Below, one piece after another: positions 45,684 to 55,459 of a stretch of 64,000 bases of DNA. The DNA is taken from NCBI RefSeq assembly GCF_021190955.1, contig NZ_JAIOAO010000001.1, positions 434,001 to 498,000 on the forward strand, given 5' to 3'. The position numbers and the translations under genes were made by a program. Position 1 is the stretch's first letter. Every line of letters starts with the position of its first letter. Under the pieces are notes generated by a model. It did not search any database, was not told where the DNA came from, and saw only the letters and a program-made list of their open reading frames with translations. Source of the stretch: Parachryseolinea silvisoli (GTDB lineage: Bacteria > Bacteroidota > Bacteroidia > Cytophagales > Cyclobacteriaceae).

Positions 45684-47092
45684 TAAAGGATAAATTCGCT
45701 CAGGTCTTTGTTTTTTACCAGGCCGGACAGTTTCTCGCGCACCATGGCCGCGTTAATGGTGATGCGGGCATTGGGGCCGATCTTATCGGGCACGTCGAAC
45801 AGGAACTCGTTGAGCAATTTGCTCATGACGGTATGCAGGCGACGGGCGCCGATGTTCTCGACTTCGGCGTTGATGACGAATGCCGTTTCGGCAATTTCTT
45901 CGATGGCGTCGTCGGTAAAGTCAATCATTACTTGTTCCGCCTCGAACAGTGCCTGGTATTGTTTGGTCAGCGCATTGCGCGGCTCTTTCAGGATCTGTAC
46001 AAAGTCTTCGCGCGTCAGGTTGTTCAACTCTACACGTATGGGAAACCGGCCTTGCAGCTCGGGTATTAAGTCAGAAGGTTTTGCGATATGAAACGCACCG
46101 GCGGCAATGAACAGCACATGGTCTGTTTTGATCACACCATGTTTGGTGTTGACGGTGCTGCCTTCTACGATCGGCAGCAAGTCACGTTGTACACCTTCGC
46201 GGCTGACGTCGGGACCACTCCCGCCGCCACCTTTGCGCGAACCCGATGCAATCTTGTCAATCTCGTCAATGAAAATGATGCCGGCCTCTTCTGCCCGACG
46301 GATGGCTTCGTCTTTTACTTCGTCCATGTCGATGAGCTTGGCGGCCTCCTCTTCCAGCAGCAGCGTGCGCGCCTCGGCCACGGTCACCTTGCGCTTCTTG
46401 CTTTTCTTCGGCATCATGCCGCTGATCATGTCTTGCAAATTCATCATCGACACCTCGTCCATCATGCCGGCACCGATCATGCCAACACCTTGCCCGCCGC
46501 CGCCTTTTATGTCGATCTCGATCTTTCGGTCTTCCAGCTCACCATTACGGATCTTTTCACGAAAGTGATGTCGTGTGCGTTCGTTCAGCTCTGCGTCGTT
46601 GGCAGGGGGATCGTTGTCGTTGGTGCCAAAGCCGGCAGCACGATTCGTCACCGTACCGGATGAACGCAGCGGTGGAATCAACGCATCCAGTATGGTGTCT
46701 TCTACTGCCTGGGCTGCTTTCTCTTTTACTTCTTCTTTCTTGCGTGCGCGCACCATGTTGACAGATTGCTCTACCAGGTCGCGCACCATGCTTTCTACAT
46801 CGCGCCCCACGTAGCCCACCTCGGTAAACTTCGATGCTTCCACTTTTACGAAAGGAGCATCGGCGATCTTGGCCAGACGGCGTGCGATCTCCGTCTTGCC
46901 GACGCCTGTGGCGCCGATCATGAGAATGTTGTTGGGCACGATCTCGCCTTGTATGTCGGCCCGGCTATTCATGCGACGCCAGCGGTTCCGCAGCGCGATC
47001 GCGACATTGCGCTTAGCTTCGTATTGCCCGATGATATACTTGTCGAGCTCCTCCACGATCTGCTGGGGCGTCAGGTATTTTTTTTCCATCAT
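45683..47092 (-). CDS. hslU: HslU ATPase subunit of the HslUV protease
   Basis: 469 residues. It has Walker [17 protein letters not shown] (60-75), the I-domain insert (about 110-240), Walker [13 protein letters not shown], sensor region GRFPIRVEL and the C-terminal arm ending DLSEFIL, which docks on HslV. It unfolds substrates and feeds the HslV peptidase. HslV is not encoded beside it, the flanking genes being porQ (3 bases upstream) and DUF4421; it must be elsewhere or absent. Two successive ATGs start the gene. Confidence 0.95.
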   Translation of the reverse strand: MMEKKYLTPQQIVEELDKYIIGQYEAKRNVAIALRNRWRRMNSRADIQGEIVPNNILMIGATGVGKTEIARRLAKIADAPFVKVEASKFTEVGYVGRDVESMVRDLVEQSVNMVRARKKEEVKEKAAQAVEDTILDALIPPLRSSGTVTNRAAGFGTNDNDPPANDAELNERTRHHFREKIRNGELEDRKIEIDIKGGGGQGVGMIGAGMMDEVSMMNLQDMISGMMPKKSKKRKVTVAEARTLLLEEEAAKLIDMDEVKDEAIRRAEEAGIIFIDEIDKIASGSRKGGGGSGPDVSREGVQRDLLPIVEGSTVNTKHGVIKTDHVLFIAAGAFHIAKPSDLIPELQGRFPIRVELNNLTREDFVQILKEPRNALTKQYQALFEAEQVMIDFTDDAIEEIAETAFVINAEVENIGARRLHTVMSKLLNEFLFDVPDKIGPNARITINAAMVREKLSGLVKNKDLSEFIL

Positions 47093-47095
47093 AGT

Positions 47096-48100
47096 TTATC
47101 GTCTCTTCAACATTCGTTCTACGTTCGATGACAGCGTGAGTGTATAGCCGCCGTTTCCAGCGACATAACCACTCCGGCTGAAAACAAATTCAAAAGCTTT
47201 TATCCGGGCAGAAAAGCCCAGCGAGATGCCGGCTCCACCCCCACCTTCTTCGAGCTTCAGCTCCTGGTGTTGCAGGTAGTTGTAGCCCAGCAGCAGGTTT
47301 ACGTTGCGGTGGAAAAGGATCTCGGCTCCAAAGTTAATCCGTCGCAGCACCTTGTCCAATGTGCCGGGCTCGTCGTCGCCACTGGCCGGATCGTAATATG
47401 TCACGTCTTTGCGCGTCAGCGCATAGGCCGTAAGCGAAAAACGCAGGGGCATGTGCTCGGGTTTAAAGGTGGCGCCTACCTGTACATCAAACGGCAAAGA
47501 GGTGTTGCCCGTGTCGGTGTATTCGGATAAAGTTGTGCCGAGGTTGCGAATCGTCAGCCCCACACGCAAGTCCTGCTGGGGATGGATAAACACGCCACCC
47601 AGGTCCATCATCAGGGCGCTGGCACGATAGCCAGCCAGGTTAGAAAACACCAGCTTCAGGTTCGCACCTACGCGGAAATGGCCCACCTGATGACTTTTGC
47701 TCACCACCCAGGCCGTTTCACTCGACTTATAGTCGCCCAGGGGACTGCCTGCCGGGTCGTAACTCTGAATGGTGCCGTAACGCAGGTGTTGTACGCCAAA
47801 AGAAAGGGTGCCAATGCCCCGGAATTTGTGGGCATAGGCAAAGGTCGCCTGCCCCACGTCGGCCACATAGAACTGGTAGGAGGCCGAGGCCATGCCCGCC
47901 AGGGTGTCGGACACCAGTGCGGGGCTGGCAAAAAGGAAGTTTACGTCCTGGTCCGCCAGGGACACGTTTACGCCCCCGAGGGCCGCCTGGCGTGCGCTGG
48001 CGGGTAGCTGCAGAAACTCGAACGAGCGTTTCCCGCCGATCTGCGCATAGGATGACACGGTACAGAAAAAGAAAAAAAGAAGGTGCAATCGTCTCACCAC
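47096..48100 (-). CDS. porQ: Type IX secretion system protein PorQ
   Basis: 334 residues with a signal peptide (LHLLFFFFCTVSSYAQIGG). The family start FEFLQLPASARQAALGGVNVSLADQDVNFLFASPAL is clear, and the rest is a run of beta-strands typical of a PorV/PorQ-type outer-membrane barrel. In Porphyromonas gingivalis PorQ is one of the barrel proteins needed with the type IX secretion machinery. It lies between lon and hslU on the same strand and may be cotranscribed with hslU (3-base gap). Confidence 0.9.
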   Translation of the reverse strand: MVRRLHLLFFFFCTVSSYAQIGGKRSFEFLQLPASARQAALGGVNVSLADQDVNFLFASPALVSDTLAGMASASYQFYVADVGQATFAYAHKFRGIGTLSFGVQHLRYGTIQSYDPAGSPLGDYKSSETAWVVSKSHQVGHFRVGANLKLVFSNLAGYRASALMMDLGGVFIHPQQDLRVGLTIRNLGTTLSEYTDTGNTSLPFDVQVGATFKPEHMPLRFSLTAYALTRKDVTYYDPASGDDEPGTLDKVLRRINFGAEILFHRNVNLLLGYNYLQHQELKLEEGGGGAGISLGFSARIKAFEFVFSRSGYVAGNGGYTLTLSSNVERMLKRR

Positions 48101-48167
48101 GCCAGAAGCTTTGCCCGCTAATATCGCAAAAATGTTGTCATATCATGGCAGGGCTCTGCTATTCTGC

Positions 48168-50627
48168 TCAGGCGGTCGCTTTCTGGTCGGTTAGGACGAA
48201 CTTCATAGGCACGGTAATATGGTCTTTGAGGAGCGCGATCTTGAGCACCTCTTCGACGTTGTCGACGTAGTGGAATGTCAGTCCCTTGAGGTAATTCTTT
48301 TCGATCTCCTCGATGTCGCGTCGGTTTTTTGTGCTCAGCACGATCTCTTTTATACCACTACGCTTGGCGGCCAGGATCTTCTCCTTGATGCCCCCTACCG
48401 GCAATACCTTGCCCCGGAGCGTGATCTCACCGGTCATGGCCAGCTTGGCTTTTACTTTACGTTGTGTATAGATCGACGCCAGGGAAGTGAACATGGTGAT
48501 GCCCGCCGACGGTCCATCTTTGGGTACGGCACCAGCCGGCACGTGTATGTGCAGATCGTATTGCTGAAACAACCGGTAGTCTATCTGCAGCGCTTCGGCA
48601 TTGGATTTTAAATAAGACAGCGCGGCCACGGCCGATTCTTTCATGACATCGCCTAACTGACCGGAGATCGTTAAGGAGCCTTTGCCACGGCTGAGGCTGG
48701 ATTCTACAAAGAGGATCTCTCCGCCCACCTGTGTCCAGGCTAAACCTGTTACCACCCCCGCGATGTCGTTGCCCTGGTACAGTTCCTCGTCAAATATCTC
48801 AGCACCCAGGACTTTGCGCACCGTCTCGTCGCTGATCACTTTGTCATACTCCTCTTCCATCGCTACCGACTTGGCTATATGCCGCACGAGGGTACCGATC
48901 TTGCGCTCCAGGCTGCGTACACCCGACTCGCGGGTATAGCTATTGATGGTTTTGTTGATGGCATCTTTCGAGAACTTTACGTCGCTCGCCCGCAGACCAT
49001 GCTCTTTCAGCTGTTTGGGGATGAGGTGTTTGACAGCAATCTCGACTTTTTCTTCTTGCGTGTAGCCAGTGATCTCGATGATCTCCATCCGGTCGCGCAA
49101 GGCGGGGTGAATGGTATCGAGCGAGTTGGCGGTGGCGACGAAGAGTACCTTCGAAAGGTCATAATCTACTTCCAGGTAGTTGTCGCCAAAGGTGCTGTTC
49201 TGCTCGGGGTCGAGCACTTCCAGTAACGCCGACGACGGGTCGCCGCGGAAGTCAGCCTTTACTTTGTCGATCTCGTCGAGTACAAAGACGGGGTTTGATG
49301 ACTGCGACTTTTTGATGTGCTGCAGGATCTTACCGGGCATAGCGCCCACGTAGGTCTTACGGTGGCCACGAATCTCGGCCTCGTCGTGCACGCCCCCCAG
49401 GGACATGCGTACATACTTGCGCTGCAACGCTTTGGCTATAGAACGCCCCAGCGAAGTTTTCCCTACGCCGGGCGGGCCGTACAGGCACAAGATCGGTCCC
49501 TTCATATCTTGCTTGAGCTTGAGCACAGCCAGGTATTCCAGGATACGGTTCTTTACTTTTTCCAGACCAAAGTGGTCGTGGTCCAGTACCTTGCGGGCGC
49601 GCTTCAGGTCGAAGTCGTCCTCGGTATATTCGGCCCAGGGCAGGTCGAGCATAAACTCGACATAGTTCATGGCCACCGGGTATTCGGCCGCCATGGGATT
49701 TATGCGTAGCAGCTTGTCCAGCTCTTTGTTGAAGTGCTCGGCCGCTTGTTTCGTCCATTGTTTGCTCTCCGCACGGCGACGGAACTTCTCTACTTCTTTG
49801 TCGGGGCCGTCGTAGCCCAGCTCGTCTTGCAATACCTTTATCTGCTGGCGCAGGAAGTAATCGCGCTGCTGCTGGTCGATGTCGGTATGTACTTTCTTCT
49901 GGATCTCGTGTTTGATCTCCAGCATCTGTACATCTTTCAGCATATACTGCAGCAGCAGGGTGCCGCGGTCGGTAATATTCTGCGTTTCGAGTATCTTTTG
50001 TTTGTCGCCTACATCGGCGTTGAGGTTAGACGACAGGAAGTGCACCAGGAACGACATGCTCGAAATGTTGTCGAGTGCTACCTGTGCTTCCTGCGGTATC
50101 TCCGGATTTAGCTTCAGAATCTTGGTGGCAGTATCTTTCAGCGACTGCACCAGGGCTTTGGACTCTTTGTTGTTGGCATTGAGTATGGGCTCTGACTGGA
50201 GGGCGATGTGGGCCGTGAGGTACGGCTCTTCCTGCACAAATTCTTTGACGGTAAACCGGTTCTTGCCCTGGATGATAATAGTCGTATTACCATCGGGCAA
50301 CACCAGCATCTTGATGATGCGGGCTACGGTGCCGGTGCGGTAAAGGTCGTCGATGATAGGCTCTTCAGCCTGCGAGTTCTTTTGCGCTATCACGCCAATG
50401 ATACGGTTTCCCTGGTAAGCCTTTTTTACCAGCTTAATGGACTTCTGCCGGCCTACCGTGATGGGAATAACTACCCCGGGGAACAACACTGTGTTTTTAA
50501 TGGGGAGGATCGAGAGCTCTTCCGGAAGGTCCTCCGGCTTAATATCGGAATCTTGCTCGGGATTGATCAGTTGAATGAGATCATCTGATTCTTCCTGAAC
50601 GAGCTGTATGGGATTTGCTTTAAACAT
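48168..50627 (-). CDS. lon: ATP-dependent protease Lon
   Basis: 819 residues. An N-terminal substrate domain comes first (about 35-240), then a AAA+ core with Walker [16 protein letters not shown] and Walker [10 protein letters not shown]. The C-terminal protease domain has catalytic S707 in [11 protein letters not shown] and K750 in [11 protein letters not shown], the standard 43-residue spacing. It degrades damaged and regulatory proteins in the cytoplasm. It heads the minus-strand run lon-porQ-hslU-DUF4421 and is divergent from the OmpA/PD40 gene, sharing a 162-base upstream region in which I see no convincing consensus promoter. Confidence 0.97.
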   Translation of the reverse strand: MFKANPIQLVQEESDDLIQLINPEQDSDIKPEDLPEELSILPIKNTVLFPGVVIPITVGRQKSIKLVKKAYQGNRIIGVIAQKNSQAEEPIIDDLYRTGTVARIIKMLVLPDGNTTIIIQGKNRFTVKEFVQEEPYLTAHIALQSEPILNANNKESKALVQSLKDTATKILKLNPEIPQEAQVALDNISSMSFLVHFLSSNLNADVGDKQKILETQNITDRGTLLLQYMLKDVQMLEIKHEIQKKVHTDIDQQQRDYFLRQQIKVLQDELGYDGPDKEVEKFRRRAESKQWTKQAAEHFNKELDKLLRINPMAAEYPVAMNYVEFMLDLPWAEYTEDDFDLKRARKVLDHDHFGLEKVKNRILEYLAVLKLKQDMKGPILCLYGPPGVGKTSLGRSIAKALQRKYVRMSLGGVHDEAEIRGHRKTYVGAMPGKILQHIKKSQSSNPVFVLDEIDKVKADFRGDPSSALLEVLDPEQNSTFGDNYLEVDYDLSKVLFVATANSLDTIHPALRDRMEIIEITGYTQEEKVEIAVKHLIPKQLKEHGLRASDVKFSKDAINKTINSYTRESGVRSLERKIGTLVRHIAKSVAMEEEYDKVISDETVRKVLGAEIFDEELYQGNDIAGVVTGLAWTQVGGEILFVESSLSRGKGSLTISGQLGDVMKESAVAALSYLKSNAEALQIDYRLFQQYDLHIHVPAGAVPKDGPSAGITMFTSLASIYTQRKVKAKLAMTGEITLRGKVLPVGGIKEKILAAKRSGIKEIVLSTKNRRDIEEIEKNYLKGLTFHYVDNVEEVLKIALLKDHITVPMKFVLTDQKATA

Positions 50628-50789
50628 TGCCTTAGTCGAAAAATGTCAAACTGGCACGGCGTGCGTGCGCTTCGTTATGTGGTTGCTATGTGCGCCTAAA
50701 GGACAATAGTAGTGCCAAGAGAGTTGTAAAAGAAGCAAAATAGTGTCAACTTTATCCGGTAAGCGTGTTTTTTACCAAACGCAGGTTAA

Positions 50790-52760
50790 GTGAAAACCTA
50801 CTTTTTAACCTTAATTACAGTCTTTTGGCTGTTGGTTCACGCTCCGCTCCTGGCTCAAAAGCCTAAAACGAAATACAAAAAGGGTGGAGTCGTTCAGCTT
50901 AATGATAGCCTGACAAGCTACCGCCAATCTGACATTTTCGTTTTTCCCAATGTGAATGGGGTCCGCTTCTATAAAGATGCAGGAAAACTTGCCAAAATAA
51001 AAGCGCTTGCCGCCGCCGGTGACGACGCGCAACAATATGCCGAGCTGAAAGCTTATGTACGAAATTTCGGCATTGAAAACTTCGGCATCGAGACGCAACT
51101 CATCTGGGACTTAGCGAAGCTCTCGGAAAAGCTCGGCCCACCGGGCGAAGCAGTACTGCTTTACAAGCTCGTACTCAAACACCACAAACAGAACATCGAC
51201 GAGAAACAGGTGCGCCAGGAGTTCGATACACTCACCCGTAACCAAACCGACCTGTATGTGCCGCTGAAGCAATATTATGACCTGGTGGCCTTTCGTAAGG
51301 AAATCGACACCTTGCGCCCGCCGCAGGGTGTGCTGCTCAACATGGGCTATGGTGTAAACTCCGAGAAAGAAGATTACGGCCCGACGATCGGCAATGTCGA
51401 CAACGTCATGCTCTTTACGTCCAAGCGAAATTCGAAGGTTACACCCTTGCAAAAGACCTATAACGAAGACTTGTTTTATACGATCAAGAACGACTCCCTG
51501 TGGGGCTTTTCGGAAGAGTTGAAGAAGATCAATACGCCGTACAACGAAGGGTCGGGCAGCTTAAGCCGCGACGGCCGGCATTTATACTTTGCACGCTGCA
51601 ACTCGCCCGACTCGTACGGCAACTGCGACATCTTTGTATCCGACCTACAGCCAGACAGCACCTGGGGCGAAGCCCGAAACCTGGGACAGAATATCAACAG
51701 CGCGTCATGGGACTCGCAGCCTTCTCTCTCCCACTCCGGGGACACATTGTACTTTTCGTCCGACCGCATTGGCGGCTTTGGCTTTTCTGATATTTACGTT
51801 TCGGTGCGCGACATCGACGGCCGCTGGCAAAAGGCGCAGAACCTGGGCCCGATCGTCAATACCCGCGCGTTTGAGGTAAGTCCATTCTTTCACCATACGC
51901 GCAATGTACTCTACTTCAGCTCCAACGGGCAGCCGCTGAACTTTGGTGACTTCGACATCTACAAGGCGTATCGCGACGGCACCGCGTGGGGCGAGCCCAA
52001 GAACATCGGGCCGCTGGTGAACGGCGTAGGAAGCGAATATTACTTTACAATCGACTCGGAGTCCAAAAATCTGTACTATGCCAAGTCGGCTGAGGACAAC
52101 CTGAACAATCTTGATCTATACTCTTTCCCGGTGCCGATGGAAGCACAGCCCGACGCGGTGGCACGTCTCAAGGGTAAGCTGATCAACTCGGAAACGAAGA
52201 AACCTTTCCGTGGCATTGTCTCCGTCATTGACTTAGACAAAGGCGTGGAAGTAGCACCGAAGTTTCTGCGTGACGACGGTTCGTTCGATTTTAACCTGAT
52301 CAACAAACGGAATTATTTGCTCATCATTCAGGGTGACGACTTCTTCCGTATCGAGCAAATTTTCTTCATGGATGGAGATCAGGAGATCAACCTCGAGACC
52401 GAACCCATCGAAAGCAAAATTGCTTTTCAATCGCTCGAGTTTGAGAATGGCATGGCCGACATACTTGAATCCATGCACCCCGACCTGAACAAGCTGGCCA
52501 ACTTTATGATCGATCACCCGATGCTCAACCTGAGCATTGCCGGCCATACTGACAAGCAGGGGAATGAGATTGCAAACCTGAAGCTGTCGCAAGCACGCGC
52601 CGACGCCATCAAGGCCTACCTGATCTACAAGTTCGGCATTGATGCCAGTCGCATTGAAGCCCATGGCTACGGAAGCTCGAAGCCTATTGTTGACGAAAAG
52701 ACGGAAGCAGATCGCAGCCTGAACCGCCGGGTGGAATTCCAAATCCACAAACCGGAATAA
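50790..52760 (+). CDS. OmpA-family protein with PD40 beta-propeller
   Basis: 656 residues with GTG start and signal peptide (about 1-22, ...LVHAPLLAQ). The order is a helical N-terminal part (40-170), a WD40-like PD40 propeller (about 190-450; GSGSLSRDGRHLYFARCNSP, DSQPSLSHSGDTLYFSSDRI, FFHHTRNVLYFSSNGQ), a carboxypeptidase-like beta-sandwich (about 455-535), then the OmpA peptidoglycan-binding domain (about 545-650, LSIAGHTDKQGNEIANLKLSQARA). Bacteroidota use this architecture in outer-membrane proteins such as the PorE component of type IX secretion, but assignment to a specific partner is not possible here. A hairpin follows the stop codon. Confidence 0.9.
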   Translation: MKTYFLTLITVFWLLVHAPLLAQKPKTKYKKGGVVQLNDSLTSYRQSDIFVFPNVNGVRFYKDAGKLAKIKALAAAGDDAQQYAELKAYVRNFGIENFGIETQLIWDLAKLSEKLGPPGEAVLLYKLVLKHHKQNIDEKQVRQEFDTLTRNQTDLYVPLKQYYDLVAFRKEIDTLRPPQGVLLNMGYGVNSEKEDYGPTIGNVDNVMLFTSKRNSKVTPLQKTYNEDLFYTIKNDSLWGFSEELKKINTPYNEGSGSLSRDGRHLYFARCNSPDSYGNCDIFVSDLQPDSTWGEARNLGQNINSASWDSQPSLSHSGDTLYFSSDRIGGFGFSDIYVSVRDIDGRWQKAQNLGPIVNTRAFEVSPFFHHTRNVLYFSSNGQPLNFGDFDIYKAYRDGTAWGEPKNIGPLVNGVGSEYYFTIDSESKNLYYAKSAEDNLNNLDLYSFPVPMEAQPDAVARLKGKLINSETKKPFRGIVSVIDLDKGVEVAPKFLRDDGSFDFNLINKRNYLLIIQGDDFFRIEQIFFMDGDQEINLETEPIESKIAFQSLEFENGMADILESMHPDLNKLANFMIDHPMLNLSIAGHTDKQGNEIANLKLSQARADAIKAYLIYKFGIDASRIEAHGYGSSKPIVDEKTEADRSLNRRVEFQIHKPE

Positions 52761-52766
52761 AACAAC

Positions 52767-52798
52767 AATGCCCCCCGACGGTTTAGTCGGGGGGCATT
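52767..52798. terminator. Bidirectional hairpin between the OmpA/PD40 gene and rseP
   Basis: A 13-bp perfect stem (52767-52779 with 52786-52798), loop 6 bases, lies between two convergent genes. The right arm carries the same 13-mer as the hairpin at 84-109. Confidence 0.8.
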
Positions 52799-52821
52799 AA
52801 AATATCTTATCTGTTGAGCGC

Positions 52822-54165
52822 TTACGAGAACAGATTCACGATGTCGTTCGCGAAGATAAATACCATCAGCGCCAGCAGGAATACCATCCCTACTTTCTGC
52901 GCATTTTCCAGGAACTTGTCAGAAGGCTTGCGACGCGAAACGATCTCATAGGTGAGGAACATCACGTGGCCACCGTCAAGCGCCGGGATCGGCAGCAGGT
53001 TCATAAAAGCCAATACGAGTGACAATACGCCGGTCAGTGACCAGAAACGTTGCCAGTCCCACTCGCCGCCATAGGCACGCATGATGCCGATCGGGCCGGA
53101 CAGGGACTTCTGGGGTGACAGCTTTCCGCTAATCACCGCGCCAAAGGCTGTCACTTGTGTCTTCAGCGTTTGTACGGCGCGGGTAGCACCCAGCGGTATA
53201 GACTCTCCAAGACCATATTTCTTGGCAACGCGGCCCTCTGCCAGGTAATCTTTTGGTTCCATGGCGCGGAAGCCGATACCCTCTTTACCCTTGAAAGCCT
53301 CTTTGAATGCAAGCGTAGCGCCGGCGCGAGACACTTTGAAGGAGATGGAGTCAGCTTTTGACTTTTTGCTATTCTGTACGAGCTTATATACCTGGTCAAA
53401 GTATGCTACGGGCGTGCCATTCACTTCCGTAAATACGTCACCGGCTTTCAGTCCAGTCTTTTCGGCAATAGATTCTTTCGTCACTTCGCCTACTACCGGC
53501 GGTACGCGGTACCGCAGGAAGTTCATGGCATTTTCTTTCTTGTTGAACTTCTCGATGAAGTTTCCGGGAATGGAAATATCAACCAGTTTGCCGTCGCGCT
53601 CTACGGTATAATAGCCATCATTGCTGAGCAACGTCTGCGGTTTGGTAATGTCCTCGGTATACAAGAAATCTTTACCGTTGATCTTCACGATCTTGTCGCC
53701 GGTGCGCAAGCCGATTTCTTCGCCGACTTCGCCTACATCAAAGCCGCCGTTTTTGTTTACGACGTCTTTCAGCATATAGACATCGCCAAAGACGAATGTC
53801 AGGGAGATAAAGATCAATACGCCTACGATGAGGTTTACGATGATGCCGCCGAGCATAACAATGAGACGCTGCCAGGCCGGCTTGGAGCGAAACTCCCACG
53901 GCTGCGGGTCCTGCTTCATCTTTTCGGTATCGAGCGACTCGTCTATCATACCCGAAATCTTTACATATCCACCCAGCGGTATCGCACTGATGGCGTATTC
54001 TGTTTCACCTTTTGTAAAGGACCATATCTTCGGCGGGAAGCCGATCGAAAATTGTTCTACGCGCATTCCAAAATACTTGGCTGCCAACAAGTGGCCCATT
54101 TCGTGTACGGCCACCAAAAACGATAAGCTCAGCAGTAACTGAGCTAACATGATCATCCAATCCAT
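52822..54165 (-). CDS. rseP: RseP-type site-2 intramembrane metalloprotease
   Basis: 447 residues. The zinc motif HEMGH is at 21-25 in the first helix, and the second half-site is NLLPIPALDGGHVMF near the C-terminus. Two PDZ domains lie between (about 125-205 and 210-300, VTKESIAEKTGLKAGDVFTE). RseP cleaves anti-sigma factors or remnant signal peptides in the membrane. It is transcribed toward the OmpA/PD40 gene and downstream of dxr with a 65-base gap. Confidence 0.95.
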   Translation of the reverse strand: MDWMIMLAQLLLSLSFLVAVHEMGHLLAAKYFGMRVEQFSIGFPPKIWSFTKGETEYAISAIPLGGYVKISGMIDESLDTEKMKQDPQPWEFRSKPAWQRLIVMLGGIIVNLIVGVLIFISLTFVFGDVYMLKDVVNKNGGFDVGEVGEEIGLRTGDKIVKINGKDFLYTEDITKPQTLLSNDGYYTVERDGKLVDISIPGNFIEKFNKKENAMNFLRYRVPPVVGEVTKESIAEKTGLKAGDVFTEVNGTPVAYFDQVYKLVQNSKKSKADSISFKVSRAGATLAFKEAFKGKEGIGFRAMEPKDYLAEGRVAKKYGLGESIPLGATRAVQTLKTQVTAFGAVISGKLSPQKSLSGPIGIMRAYGGEWDWQRFWSLTGVLSLVLAFMNLLPIPALDGGHVMFLTYEIVSRRKPSDKFLENAQKVGMVFLLALMVFIFANDIVNLFS

Positions 54166-54230
54166 TCGTTATCTTTTAATCCGTTAGTCTTTTCTTTTTT
54201 AAAATTATTACAGTGTGCGTGTGGGTCTTT

Positions 54231-55394
54231 TTATCGTAACAATTCCTGCGCACGCAGGCGTGTTTCTTTATCGGTTGTAACGTAATCCTCGTACGAGGGA
54301 TTACCTATATAATCCATTTTTGCCAAACATTGTTCAACAATGTCTGACATTTCCAGAAAACCTACCTGTTCACGCAAAAAACCGGCCACGGCCACTTCGT
54401 TCGCTGCATTCAACACACAAGGCATATTGCCTCCGCGGTGCAGGGCATCAAACGCCAGTGCAAGATTACGAAAAGTTTCGGTATCGGGTTTTTCAAACGT
54501 CAGCGAGGGGTATGCCGCAAAATCGAAGCGTGGAAAGTCACTTTTAAGACGATGTGGGTAGGTCATCGCAAATTGGATCGGCAACCGCATGTCCGGCAAC
54601 CCCAACTGCGCTTTCATAGAACCGTCTTCGAACTGCACGAATGAGTGAATGATGGATTGCGGGTGTACGACTACCTCGACTTGCGAAGGACTGAGGCCAA
54701 ACAGCCATTTGGCTTCGATCACTTCCAGGCCTTTGTTCATGAGCGATGCGGAATCGATCGTAACCTTCGCCCCCATAGTCCAGTTGGGGTGTTTCAGCGC
54801 CTGTGCTTTGGTTACCGCGCCCAGTTGCGGCCGCAGATGGCCCCGGAAGGGCCCGCCAGACGCTGTCAGAATGATCTTTTCGATCTTGTTGTGGAACTCG
54901 CCCACCATGCATTGGAAAATAGCCGAATGCTCGGAATCTATCGGGTAAATGCTTACGCCTTTTTCCCGAGCCTGGCGCGTGACCAGGTCACCCGCGACAA
55001 CCAGTGTTTCTTTGTTGGCCAGGGCGATGGTTTTGCCGGCCTCGATGGCCCGCAGCGTGGGACGCAGTCCGGAATATCCAACCAGTGCAGTTATGACCAG
55101 GTCGATCGTTTCCATCTGCACAATGTCGGCCAGGGCCTTTTCGCCCGCATAGACCTTAATGTCTTCGTTCGCAAGGGCCTGACGTACGAGCTCGTAGTGG
55201 TCTTCGTTGGTGATAACGACTGCATTTGGTTGAAACCGCCGGGCTTGTTCAATCAGAAGCGCAGCGTTGTTTTGCGCCGTGAGCACTTCTACCTGAAAAG
55301 CATCGGGATTTGCCGCAATTACATCCAAGGCCTGTGTACCGATAGAGCCGGTGGAGCCAAGAATGGCAATATTTTTTTTGTTACTCAACTGCAC
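54231..55394 (-). CDS. dxr: 1-deoxy-D-xylulose-5-phosphate reductoisomerase
   Basis: Second enzyme of the MEP isoprenoid pathway. About 387 residues: NADPH motif IAILGSTGSIGTQALDVI, ALANKETLVVAGDLV, and metal and substrate motifs PIDSEHSAIFQCM and TASGGPFRG, ending in the helical C-terminal domain. The frame is open to a TTG at 55442, but that codon overlaps a -7-like box (TATTTTTG, 55440-55447). The family begins just before the NADPH motif, so GTG at 55394 is used; TTG at 55388 is an alternative. The GH3 gene lies immediately upstream. Confidence 0.92.
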   Translation of the reverse strand: MQLSNKKNIAILGSTGSIGTQALDVIAANPDAFQVEVLTAQNNAALLIEQARRFQPNAVVITNEDHYELVRQALANEDIKVYAGEKALADIVQMETIDLVITALVGYSGLRPTLRAIEAGKTIALANKETLVVAGDLVTRQAREKGVSIYPIDSEHSAIFQCMVGEFHNKIEKIILTASGGPFRGHLRPQLGAVTKAQALKHPNWTMGAKVTIDSASLMNKGLEVIEAKWLFGLSPSQVEVVVHPQSIIHSFVQFEDGSMKAQLGLPDMRLPIQFAMTYPHRLKSDFPRFDFAAYPSLTFEKPDTETFRNLALAFDALHRGGNMPCVLNAANEVAVAGFLREQVGFLEMSDIVEQCLAKMDYIGNPSYEDYVTTDKETRLRAQELLR

Positions 55395-55459
55395 TAAAAT
55401 TGATGATCCAGACGACCAGGCATATGCCGGTACGTTCTGCAAAAATACGCAAAGTTTGC

